From contig JAJPHZ010000035.1 in NCBI GenBank assembly GCA_021325025.1, forward strand, positions 496,001 through 560,000: DNA of 64,000 nt, given 5' to 3'. The stretch comes from Pseudomonadota bacterium (GTDB lineage: Bacteria > Desulfobacterota > Binatia > Binatales > Binataceae). Positions 39,841 through 48,085 of this stretch are shown here, one piece after another. The translations under genes were made by a program, and so were the position numbers. Positions within the stretch are counted from its first letter, which is position 1. Every line of letters begins with the position of its first letter. Below the pieces are notes generated by a model. The model saw nothing but the letters and a program-made list of their open reading frames with translations, ran no database searches and had not been told where the DNA came from.

Positions 39841-40326
39841 TCAGCGGCTCCCCTGCACCTGGATCGCGAAGCGCGTGCCGCGCACGCCCACGATCGCCGC
39901 CGGCGTGCGAACCTTCATCGCGCCGGGCGAACTGCGCGCGATATCCCCCGACACCATCGTCAGCGTGCCCTGGCGCATGTCGGCGAGCATCGCGCCGTTG
40001 AAATTGCTGGAATCAAAGCGGTACTCGGACAGGTCGATTTCACTGTTGGGACCGGCGGACATCACCGTGTTGTCGGTAAAGGTCAGGCCAATCGCGCCAT
40101 CCGCCCCGGTCTGGATAGTGTCTTTTTCGTAGACCGCATCGCCCACCCTGGCGCCCACGCGCGCGCCGCCGCGGATGATAACCGCGTCGCCGGTAACCGT
40201 CTTGACCTGGGCAATTTGCGGACCGGCGGCCAACGCAACGGAAGCGAACGCGGCAATCGCTGCGGCTATCGCGGCCGCCGGGCCCGGCCGCAGATGTGAG
40301 AGCATAAGCATGATGTGTCCGCTCAA
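39841..40326 (-). CDS. FecR-domain periplasmic protein
   Basis: 161 residues with a hydrophobic N-terminal segment (about 15-33; AAAIAAAIAAFASVALA) and a FecR domain after it: VGDAVYEKDTIQTGADGA, LTFTDNTVMSAGPNSEIDLS and the end IVGVRGTRFAIQV. In contrast to classical FecR there is no cytoplasmic anti-sigma part, so it is an extracytoplasmic binding protein. First gene of a two-gene operon, divergent from the kinase gene at 40468. Confidence 0.88.
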   Translation of the reverse strand: MSGHIMLMLSHLRPGPAAAIAAAIAAFASVALAAGPQIAQVKTVTGDAVIIRGGARVGARVGDAVYEKDTIQTGADGAIGLTFTDNTVMSAGPNSEIDLSEYRFDSSNFNGAMLADMRQGTLTMVSGDIARSSPGAMKVRTPAAIVGVRGTRFAIQVQGSR

Positions 40327-40467
40327 CCCTGATCGCGCTGACGCTTTTGCGTTGGGCAGATTAGCTTGGCGCGCACCCGAAAACCAGTCGCAGCGCGACC
40401 CCGAAACCGGCTAGATTTGCATACGGGCGAATACCGATGCAGCGACACAACTGGCGGCGCGAATGAC

Positions 40468-40896
40468 GTGAGCGCACGGGACCATCTCAAGATTCGCGTC
40501 GGGGCGGGGGCGGCACAGCGCGCCGGTGAATTCTTGGCGCTATTCGCTGCCCGCCACGGACTGGCCAACGACGATCGGACGCGGGCTTTGATCGTGGTCG
40601 AAGAGTTGCTCACCAACCTCGTCAAATACGGCTACCCCGATCGCGAACCGGGCGCCGCTGAACTCGCCCTGACACTTGATCAAGACTGTCTGAGGATCGA
40701 ACTGGTCGACGACGGCTGCCCGTTCGATCCCTTCGCCGCGCCCGAACCGGAGTTCAATCGGCCGCTGGAGGCGCTGCCGATTGGCGGTCTGGGCCTGCGC
40801 ATCGTGCGCCTGCTGACCGAAGGCGCGCACTACAGCCGCGTCGATGATCGCAACGTCACCCGCATGACCCTGCGCCGGTCGCCGCCCGCCCCATAG
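40468..40896 (+). CDS. RsbW/SpoIIAB-type serine kinase (anti-sigma or switch kinase)
   Basis: 142 residues from a GTG. HATPase_c_2 motifs: N-box EELLTNLVKYGY, G1-like DDGCPFDP, G2 GGLGLRIV. Such proteins phosphorylate a STAS serine and bind a sigma factor or other target. No sigma factor is next to it, so the target lies elsewhere. The ribosome-binding site is weak; the frame upstream to 40366 has no conserved residues. With the STAS protein and CHASE2-PP2C it makes a complete partner switch. Confidence 0.85.
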   Translation: MSARDHLKIRVGAGAAQRAGEFLALFAARHGLANDDRTRALIVVEELLTNLVKYGYPDREPGAAELALTLDQDCLRIELVDDGCPFDPFAAPEPEFNRPLEALPIGGLGLRIVRLLTEGAHYSRVDDRNVTRMTLRRSPPAP

Positions 40897-41047
40897 AATC
40901 GATTAGAAAGCGCAGCCGCACCGAAGGCCGCCGATCTTCGCCGGCCGCCGCGCCGGTTCCTTGCACTGCTTGACCGATGCAAACGCGATGACGCACCAAT
41001 CGGGCGATATGCTAGTGTCGGCGGCTAACCGTGGGAGGTCTGCAAAC

Positions 41048-41965
41048 ATGAAGATCGCCGTCCAGTTGCCCCAATTCATGAGCTATCCGCAACTGCTGGA
41101 GCGCGCGCTGTTCGCCGACAAGCTGGGCTTCCATTCGATCTGGCTCAACGACCATTTCCTGCACTTTATGGCGCCCGAACGCGACCATCCCGAGGCGCTG
41201 ACCTGCCTGACCGCGCTGGCGGCGCGCACCGAACGCACGCGCCTGGGGATGCTGGTGTTTTGCAACGGCTATCGCAACCCCGCCTACCTGGCCAAGGCGC
41301 TGACCACGATCGATCACGTCAGCAACGGGCGGCTGGAGATCGGGATTGGCGCCGGATGGTACGAGCAGGAGCATCGCTCCTACGGCTTCAACTTTCCGCC
41401 CATCGGGGCGCGGCTGCGCGCGCTGGAGGAAGCGCTGCAAATCATGAACCTGATGTTCACCGAGCCGGTGGCGACTTTTACGGGCCGCTATCATAGCGTC
41501 GACGGCGCGCGCAACAATCCCAAACCCATTCAGCAGCCGCGCCCGCCAATCACGATCGCCGGCGGCGGCGAGAAGGTACTGCTCAAGCTGGTAGCGCGCT
41601 ACGCCGATCGATGGAACGTCGTGCCCGCCGACGCCGCCGACTTCGCGCGCAAGCTCGGTTTGCTCAAGGAGTACTGCGCGGCGGCGGGCCGCGACTTCCG
41701 CACCCTGGAGGTATCCGAACACATCCTGGTCTGCGTGGAAACCAGCGAGGACAAGCTCAAGGAGCGCTGGGCCGAGGACAGTCAGCATCCGATGATGCGC
41801 AGCGCGCGCCCGCGCGTAATCATGGGTACGCCCGGGCAGGTAATCGCGCAATTTCGCGAGCGGGCGCGCCGCGGCGTCCAGATGGGAATCGCGTGGTTCA
41901 CTGATTTCGGCCGCCCGCGCACCCTGGAAATTTTCGCCCGCGAAGTGATGCCCGCGCTGGTGTAG
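41048..41965 (+). CDS. LLM-class F420/flavin-dependent oxidoreductase
   Basis: 305 residues. MKIAVQLPQF (strand 1), the DHFLHF active-site loop, ERTRLGMLVFCNGYRNPAYLAK, SNGRLEIGIGAGWYEQEH and the C-terminal GTPGQVIAQFRERARRG all fit the F420-type LLM group. The ATG has GGAGG upstream; an earlier frame from 40961 lacks family sequence. The amidohydrolase gene starts 94 bases downstream on the same strand, so a two-step pathway is likely. Substrate unknown. Confidence 0.92.
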   Translation: MKIAVQLPQFMSYPQLLERALFADKLGFHSIWLNDHFLHFMAPERDHPEALTCLTALAARTERTRLGMLVFCNGYRNPAYLAKALTTIDHVSNGRLEIGIGAGWYEQEHRSYGFNFPPIGARLRALEEALQIMNLMFTEPVATFTGRYHSVDGARNNPKPIQQPRPPITIAGGGEKVLLKLVARYADRWNVVPADAADFARKLGLLKEYCAAAGRDFRTLEVSEHILVCVETSEDKLKERWAEDSQHPMMRSARPRVIMGTPGQVIAQFRERARRGVQMGIAWFTDFGRPRTLEIFAREVMPALV

Positions 41966-42059
41966 ATAGTTCGGGCAGCGGCCGTGGAAGGTTGTCCAGT
42001 TGCCGGTGCTGAACTAAGTTCTGGGCCAGATACGACTGAGGACAGAGGAGATGTCGGCG

Positions 42060-43508
42060 ATGTCAGGCAAATCCAAGACGGCGGCAATCCGCGCCCGGCT
42101 CGACCATCCGGTGATCGACTCCGACGGCCATCTGGGCGAATACCTGCCCGTGCTGCGCGAGTACCTGGACGCGGCGGGCGGCAAGACGCTGCTGCGCGAT
42201 TTCGGCCGCGCTTTCGGTACCACCTTTCTGAGCACGGAATGGTACAACCTGACGCCCGAGCAGCGCCGCGAGCTGCGCTCCAAGCGCCCGCCCTTTTGGG
42301 GCGTGCCCACGAAAAACACGCTGGACCTGGCAACCTCGCTGTTTCCCAAGCTGCTGCACGAGCGGATGGACGAGATCGGACTGGACTTTGCGGTCCTGTA
42401 TCCCGGCCTGGGAATCGGCGCGCAGCTCTTCGAGGACGAGGAGGTGCGGCGTGGAACCTGCCGCGCGCTCAACAACTATTACGCCGACATCTTCTGCGAT
42501 TTCCCCGACCGCATGACGCCGGTGGCGGTGATTCCGATGCATACGCCGCAGGAGGCGATCGAGGAGATGGAGTACGCGGTGGGCAGGCGCGGGTTGCGCG
42601 TCGTGATGCTGCCCAGCGCGGTCAGGCGCCCGGTGCCGGAGGTCGCAAAGAAGTATCCCGAAGCGGCGCGCTGGGCCTTCTGGCTGGATACCTATGGCAT
42701 CGACAGCGCATACGACTACGACCCGGTGTGGGCCAAGTGCCGCGAGCTGAAAGTGATTCCGACCTTCCACGGGCCGGGCGAAGGATGGGGTAGCCGGGTT
42801 TCGATTTCCAACTACGTTTACAATCACATCGGCCACTTCGCCTCGGCGGGCGAGGCGGTTTGCAAATCGCTGTTCCTGGGCGGCGTCACCCAGCGCTTTC
42901 CCGATCTGAAGTTTCTCTTCCTGGAGGGCGGTGTGGGATGGGCCCGTTCGCTGCTGGCCGACCTCAAAGGCCACTGGGAGAAGCGCAACATCCAGGCGCT
43001 GGCCAACTACGATCCGGCCAACCTCGACCGCGAACAATTCACCGAGTTGTATCATCGCTACGCCGGCAAGCTGTTGCGCGACATCCCGATCGGGATGGAG
43101 TCGATGCATTTTCGCGGGCGTCCGGAAGACCCCGCCACAATCGACGATTTCGTCCATTGTAAAATCCGGCAAAAGAGCGACATCCGCGACCTGTTCGTGC
43201 CCAATTTCTACTTCGGCTGCGAAGCCGACGACCCGGTCACGTCTTCGGCCTTCGACGCCAAGCGCAATCCGTTCAAGGCGCGCCTTAACGCCGTATTCGG
43301 CTCGGACATCGGTCATTTCGACGTGCCCGACATGCTCGAAGTGCTGGTCGAGGCCTACGAGATGGTCGAGGAGGAGATGGCCACGGCGGAGGACTTCCGC
43401 GACTTCGTGTTCGGCAATCCGGTCAAGCTGTGGACCGCGGTCAACCCCGACTTTTTCAAAGGCACCGCGGTGGAGAGTGCGGTCAACAGCTACCTCGCGC
43501 GGCAGTAG
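42060..43508 (+). CDS. amidohydrolase-family protein (PF04909 type)
   Basis: 482 residues, longer than the 385-390 of the two paralogues because of a middle insertion. Motifs: VIDSDGHLGEY, IPTFHGPGEGWG, FLFLEGGVGWARS and the late GSDIGHFDVPDM in place of SDFPH. The ATG at 42060 is preferred because GAGGAG lies 9 bases before it but directly adjoins the ATG at 42051. Downstream partner of the LLM oxidoreductase. Confidence 0.88.
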   Translation: MSGKSKTAAIRARLDHPVIDSDGHLGEYLPVLREYLDAAGGKTLLRDFGRAFGTTFLSTEWYNLTPEQRRELRSKRPPFWGVPTKNTLDLATSLFPKLLHERMDEIGLDFAVLYPGLGIGAQLFEDEEVRRGTCRALNNYYADIFCDFPDRMTPVAVIPMHTPQEAIEEMEYAVGRRGLRVVMLPSAVRRPVPEVAKKYPEAARWAFWLDTYGIDSAYDYDPVWAKCRELKVIPTFHGPGEGWGSRVSISNYVYNHIGHFASAGEAVCKSLFLGGVTQRFPDLKFLFLEGGVGWARSLLADLKGHWEKRNIQALANYDPANLDREQFTELYHRYAGKLLRDIPIGMESMHFRGRPEDPATIDDFVHCKIRQKSDIRDLFVPNFYFGCEADDPVTSSAFDAKRNPFKARLNAVFGSDIGHFDVPDMLEVLVEAYEMVEEEMATAEDFRDFVFGNPVKLWTAVNPDFFKGTAVESAVNSYLARQ

Positions 43509-43945
43509 GATGCGCAAGGGGAGAAACCTCCGCAATCTGGGCCGCCCCAACTCCGTCGTCGCACTGCTGATCGGGGTGGGCGTAGTCTCCGTACGCCCTG
43601 ACCTACGGTCGCACGCCGGGCAAAGTCGCATGAGGCCGACAGCCGGTCGATCTCCGACGGCCGCGACACCTGCATCTGGGACGTCTGCCGGCGTCTGAGC
43701 TTGGTGTCAGGCGCCGGTACGATGCATGCTGCGCGGCGCGCTGGGCTCGACGAATCGGTCCGGTGCGATTCCGTATCTTCGACAGCCCGTATGCACTCGC
43801 CGAAACGCCTCTACTGTTGCGGAAGTGCAATTGCCCTTGAACGCGGCGCTCGACCGCTCCCTGGCCGGGGGCGCCGGCGAGAGCCGGGGTTGGGCTTTGC
43901 CTCCGCCGTAAAAAACATTATCTGAGGACGGGCGAAGGCATCGCG
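43509..43945. other. intergenic stretch before the chromate-transporter gene
   Basis: No gene supported on either strand. A hairpin of 7-base arms (GGGCGTA/TACGCCC, 43578-43598) lies 70 bases after the amidohydrolase stop but has no T-tract. Confidence 0.35.
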
Positions 43946-45136
43946 ATGATTCCCGAAGAGAGCATGGCCGCGGCCGGCGGCGTATCGGGCACGGCCGCGC
44001 CTTCTGAGCTGAGGCAAATCGCGTTTTCATTCCTGCGGCTTGGGACGATCGCTTTTGGCGGGCCGGCGGCGCATATCGCCATGATGGAAGAGGAGTTCGT
44101 GCGCCGGCGTGGATGGGTTTCGCACGCCGATTTCCTCGACATGCTGGGCGCGTCCAACCTGATACCGGGGCCTAGTTCGACCGAGGTGGCGATTCATATT
44201 GGCCATCAGCGGGCCGGCTGGAAAGGCTTGGTGGTCGCGGGTGCCTGCTTCATTCTTCCCGCCATGCTGATCGTGATGGCGTGCGCGTGGGTGTACGCCG
44301 CCTTCGGCGCGCTGCCGCAGGTCCAGAGCATCATGTACGGGGTCAAGCCGGTGATTATCGCAGTCGTGCTGCAGGCGTTGTGGGGACTGGCGCGCACCGC
44401 GATCAAGGGCGCGTTTGTGGCGGGCGTCGGCGTCGTCGCGACCGCTGCGGCGCTGGCCGGCGCCAACGTGCTGGCCGTTCTTTTGGCCGCCGGCGTTGTG
44501 GTGGCATTGCGGACGTGGATTAACCGGCGCACCGGCGGGAGTCTGGCCGCGTTTGTGCCCGCCGCATCGATGCTCGCGCCGGCGGCCATCGCAGCGCCGG
44601 CAGTTCCAATCAGTCTGGCGGGGCTGTTCCTGGTCTTCCTCAAATTCGGCGCGGTCGTTTTTGGCAGCGGATACGTGCTGCTGGCGTTTCTTCAGGCCGA
44701 CCTGGTGAGCCGGCTGCATTGGCTGAGCCAGGCGCAATTGCTCGACGCGGTAGCGGTGGGCCAGGTAACGCCGGGGCCGGTTTTCACCACCGCGACGTTC
44801 ATCGGTTATCTGCTGGGCGGATTGCCCGGCGCAGTGGTGGCGACCGTCGCTATCTTTCTTCCCGGCTTCCTTTTTGTTGCCGCCAGCCGCCCCCTCATCC
44901 CGCGCATCCGAAGCTCGAAGATCGCGGGCGCATTTCTCGACGGAGTCAACGCCGGCGCCGTCGCGCTGATGCTCGCCGTGACGTGGCAATTGAGCCGCGC
45001 CGCCCTGGTCGATTTGCCGACCGCGGCCATCGCCGCGCTCAGCGCGGTCATCCTGATCCGCTTCCGGATCAACGCGGCGTGGCTGATCGGGGCGGGCGCC
45101 CTGGCTGGATTTGCGTTGATGCGTACTGGACTGTAA
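43946..45136 (+). CDS. chrA: chromate transporter, full-length two-domain ChrA
   Basis: 396 residues, two homologous six-helix-type halves (about 20-200 and 205-390), typical of long-chain CHR proteins. Half 1 carries FGGPAAHIAMMEEEFV and GASNLIPGPSSTEVA; half 2 carries FGSGYVLLAFLQADLV and AVGQVTPGPVFTTATF. Exports chromate from the cytoplasm. The next gene starts 44 bases after it, but haem synthesis is unrelated, so read-through only. No ChrB regulator is adjacent. Confidence 0.93.
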   Translation: MIPEESMAAAGGVSGTAAPSELRQIAFSFLRLGTIAFGGPAAHIAMMEEEFVRRRGWVSHADFLDMLGASNLIPGPSSTEVAIHIGHQRAGWKGLVVAGACFILPAMLIVMACAWVYAAFGALPQVQSIMYGVKPVIIAVVLQALWGLARTAIKGAFVAGVGVVATAAALAGANVLAVLLAAGVVVALRTWINRRTGGSLAAFVPAASMLAPAAIAAPAVPISLAGLFLVFLKFGAVVFGSGYVLLAFLQADLVSRLHWLSQAQLLDAVAVGQVTPGPVFTTATFIGYLLGGLPGAVVATVAIFLPGFLFVAASRPLIPRIRSSKIAGAFLDGVNAGAVALMLAVTWQLSRAALVDLPTAAIAALSAVILIRFRINAAWLIGAGALAGFALMRTGL

Positions 45137-45180
45137 GGGGTGCGGCGCGGCAAGATTAAACAGCGCGTTGCCGCCTGCCA

Positions 45181-47139
45181 ATGGAAATTCCCGCGGAAAA
45201 ACAGCCCTCCCTGCCGCAGGGCGGATTTGCCGGTCTGCGGGTGATTACGTTTGAAAGCCGCATGGCGCAAGAAGCGCGCGCGCTGATCGAGCGCCACGGC
45301 GGCGTCGCGATCGTGGCGCCCTCGATGCGCGAAGTGCCGCTGGCGGAAAATTCCGCCGTCCTGGAGTTCGGACGCGCGCTGCTCAGCGGCGAAATCGACA
45401 TCGTGGTCTTCCTGACCGGCGTGGGCGCCAAGGCGCTGTTTGAAATCCTCGCTGCGGCGCATCCGCCCGATGCTTTGGCGCAGGCGCTGCGCCGCGTCAC
45501 CACCGTGGTGCGCGGACCCAAACCGGCGCGCGCCCTGCGCGCGGCTGGTGTCGAGGCAGCGCTGGAGGTCGCCGAGCCCAATACCTGGCGCGAAGTGCTG
45601 TCGGAGCTGGCGCAACGCTTCCGTCTCGAGGGCAAACGCGTCGCGGTCCAGGAGTATGGCGTTTCCAACCGCGACCTGATTGCGGGGCTGGAGGCGCGCG
45701 GCGCCCGCGTCAGGCCGGTGCCGGTTTACCGATGGGCGCTGCCGGAGGATCGCGCTCCGCTGCGCCGCGCGCTGGAGGCGATCGCTTCGCAACACGCCGA
45801 CGTCGCGCTGTTCACCAGCGCCACGCAAGTGAGCCACGTGCTGCAAGTCGCCGACGCCGAAGGCTGCGCCGCGGCGGTGCGCCGCGGGCTGGACGCGATG
45901 GTGGTCGGATCGATCGGTCCGGTATGCTCGGCCGCACTGCGCGCGCACGGGCTCGCAGTCGATGTCGAACCGATTCATCCCAAGCTGGGCCATCTGATCA
46001 AGGAAACGGCGTCGCAGTCGGCCGCGATCCTGGCCCGCAAACGAACCAGGTCCGCAGCCGTGCCTGCTCCCGCCGCCCGCCCGGTCATCGAGGGAATGCA
46101 GCCCGGGCCGCTGCATGACCATCCGATGATGCGCGCGTGCCGGATGGAGCCCGCGCCCTACACGCCGATCTGGCTGATGCGCCAGGCGGGGCGCTACATG
46201 CCCGAGTACCGGCGCGTGCGCGAGCGGATGTCGTTCATCGAGATGTGCCGGCGGCCCGAGGTGGCGGCCGAGGTCACGGTCACGGCGGTGGAGCGCCTGA
46301 AGGTCGACGCCGCGATTATATTTGCCGACATTCTGTTGCCGTTGCTGCCGATGGGGGTGGGGTTGCGCTACGAAAAGGGCGACGGCCCGCTGATCGAGCG
46401 CCCCGTACGCACGCGTGCCGACTTGCAGCGCATCGGCCCAACGGACGCCGCCAGCGCGCTGGACTTCGTCGGCGAGTCGATCGGGCTGGCGCGCCGCGCG
46501 CTGGCTGGGCGCGTGCCGCTGATCGGTTTTGCCGGCGCGCCGTTTACGCTGGCGTCCTACCTGATCGAAGGCGGCGGCTCGCGCCAATACCTTGCCACCA
46601 AGCGCCTGATGTACAACGAGCCCGAAGTATGGGTGGCGCTGATGCGGATGCTGGCGCGAGTGACCGCCGATTACCTGGCGATGCAGATCGCGGCGGGCGC
46701 CGATCTGATCCAGCTCTTCGATAGCTGGGTCGGCAGCCTGAGTCCCGCCGACTACCGGCAGTTTGTGCTTCCTTACACCGCGGAGGTAATCCGCAGTCTG
46801 CCCGCGGCGGTGCCGGTCATTCATTTCGGCACCATCACGGGCAACCTGTTGGAGCTGATGCGCGAAGCGGGCGGCGACGTGATCGGCCTTGACTGGCGCG
46901 TCAACCTGGGCGAGGCATGGGCGCGCCTGGGCTTCGGCGTCGCCGTGCAGGGCAACCTGGATCCGATCGCGCTGTTCGCCCCGATCGACGAAATCCGCCT
47001 GCGCGCCAAGGCGATTCTGGATCAAGCCGGCGGCCGCCCCGGGCACATCTTCAACCTCGGCCACGGCATCCTGCCCGAAACGCCGGTCGATCACGTCATC
47101 GCACTGGTCGAGATGGTGCACGAGATGAGCCGGCGATGA
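45181..47139 (+). CDS. hemDE: fused uroporphyrinogen-III synthase / uroporphyrinogen decarboxylase
   Basis: 652 residues holding two consecutive haem enzymes. Residues about 15-275 are HemD-like (two-lobed: VITFESRMAQEARALIE, VVFLTGVGAKALF, LFTSATQVSHVLQ, IGPVCSAALRAHG). After a 25-residue linker, residues about 305-650 are HemE (PIWLMRQAGRYMPEYR, FAGAPFTLASYLIEGG, FDSWVGSLSP, QGNLDPIAL, FNLGHGILP). It converts hydroxymethylbilane to uroporphyrinogen III and then to coproporphyrinogen III. The stop overlaps the hemH start (ATGA). The ATG at 45181 lacks a strong site. Confidence 0.92.
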   Translation: MEIPAEKQPSLPQGGFAGLRVITFESRMAQEARALIERHGGVAIVAPSMREVPLAENSAVLEFGRALLSGEIDIVVFLTGVGAKALFEILAAAHPPDALAQALRRVTTVVRGPKPARALRAAGVEAALEVAEPNTWREVLSELAQRFRLEGKRVAVQEYGVSNRDLIAGLEARGARVRPVPVYRWALPEDRAPLRRALEAIASQHADVALFTSATQVSHVLQVADAEGCAAAVRRGLDAMVVGSIGPVCSAALRAHGLAVDVEPIHPKLGHLIKETASQSAAILARKRTRSAAVPAPAARPVIEGMQPGPLHDHPMMRACRMEPAPYTPIWLMRQAGRYMPEYRRVRERMSFIEMCRRPEVAAEVTVTAVERLKVDAAIIFADILLPLLPMGVGLRYEKGDGPLIERPVRTRADLQRIGPTDAASALDFVGESIGLARRALAGRVPLIGFAGAPFTLASYLIEGGGSRQYLATKRLMYNEPEVWVALMRMLARVTADYLAMQIAAGADLIQLFDSWVGSLSPADYRQFVLPYTAEVIRSLPAAVPVIHFGTITGNLLELMREAGGDVIGLDWRVNLGEAWARLGFGVAVQGNLDPIALFAPIDEIRLRAKAILDQAGGRPGHIFNLGHGILPETPVDHVIALVEMVHEMSRR

Positions 47140-48068
47140 ACGCGCCCTGCGACGCCGTGCTGATCGTCGGGTTCGGCGGTCCCACGCGTGCCGATGAAAT
47201 CCGCCCCTTTCTGCAAAACGTCGCGCGCGGGCGCGCGATTGCGCCCGCCCGGCTCGAAGCGGTGGCTCATCATTACGAAGCAATCGGCGGACGCTCGCCC
47301 TACAACGAGCTGACGATGCGTCAGGCGCAGGCGCTGCGCGCCCTGCTGGCGCGTGAAGGACCGGCGCTGCCGGTGTACGTCGGGATGCGCAACTGGGCGC
47401 CCTACGTCGCGGACGTAATACGTGACATCGCGCGCGCCGGGAGGCGGCGGCTTTTCTGCTTCCCGATGGCACCCCATCGCAGCGAAGCAAGCTGGGAGCG
47501 CTACCGGCAAATCGTCAGCGAGGCGCTGGCGGCGCTCGGCGCCGATGCGCCGGCGGCGGTCTATCCGCCACCATGGCACACGCATCCGCTCTTCATCGAA
47601 GCGGTGGCCGCGCGCCTGGGCGACGCACTTGCGGGGCTGGACGCCGCCGAGCGCGCACGAGCCGAGGTGGTTTTCACCGCGCACAGCATCCCGGCGGCGA
47701 TGGACGCACAGAGCGGATACGGCGCGCAAATCGCCGAATCATGCCGATTGGCCGCGCACAAGCTCGGGCTTGGGCGATGGACGGTCGCGTATCAAAGCCG
47801 CAGCGGCAATCCGCGCGACCCGTGGCTTGCACCCGATGTGACACAGGTGCTGCGCGGACTTGCCGGGCGCACGGCGGTGGTGATGCCGATCGGGTTCATC
47901 TGCGATCACGTCGAGGTGCTATACGACCTTGACGTCGAGGCGGCCGCGGCCGCACGCGCCGGCGGTGCCGCGATGGTGCGGGCGGCTACCGTCGGCGACC
48001 ATCCGCTGTTCATCCGCATGATTGCCCAATTGCTCAAGTGCGATAGTATCTCAGCCAGGAATACCTGA
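47136..48068 (+). CDS. hemH: ferrochelatase
   Basis: Inserts iron into protoporphyrin IX or, in the coproporphyrin pathway, coproporphyrin III. 310 residues. Motifs: FGGPTRADEIRPFL, EAIGGRSPYNELT, FTAHSIP with the catalytic His, YQSRSGNPRDPWLAPD and GFICDHVEVLYDLDVE. Translationally coupled to hemDE (ATGA) and followed 17 bases later by hemY. No membrane anchor. Which porphyrin is the substrate depends on whether the genome carries hemQ or hemN/F. Confidence 0.93.
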   Translation: MNAPCDAVLIVGFGGPTRADEIRPFLQNVARGRAIAPARLEAVAHHYEAIGGRSPYNELTMRQAQALRALLAREGPALPVYVGMRNWAPYVADVIRDIARAGRRRLFCFPMAPHRSEASWERYRQIVSEALAALGADAPAAVYPPPWHTHPLFIEAVAARLGDALAGLDAAERARAEVVFTAHSIPAAMDAQSGYGAQIAESCRLAAHKLGLGRWTVAYQSRSGNPRDPWLAPDVTQVLRGLAGRTAVVMPIGFICDHVEVLYDLDVEAAAAARAGGAAMVRAATVGDHPLFIRMIAQLLKCDSISARNT

Positions 48069-48085
48069 GCGGCCGCGCGGACGCT

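Noticed and set aside
42063..43631. 522-codon minus-strand open frame opposite the amidohydrolase
   Set aside because: Shadow of a clearly conserved plus-strand gene.
44806..47490. 894-codon minus-strand open frame across chrA, hemDE and hemH
   Set aside because: Crosses several clear genes; low-complexity Arg/Gly/Ala composition.
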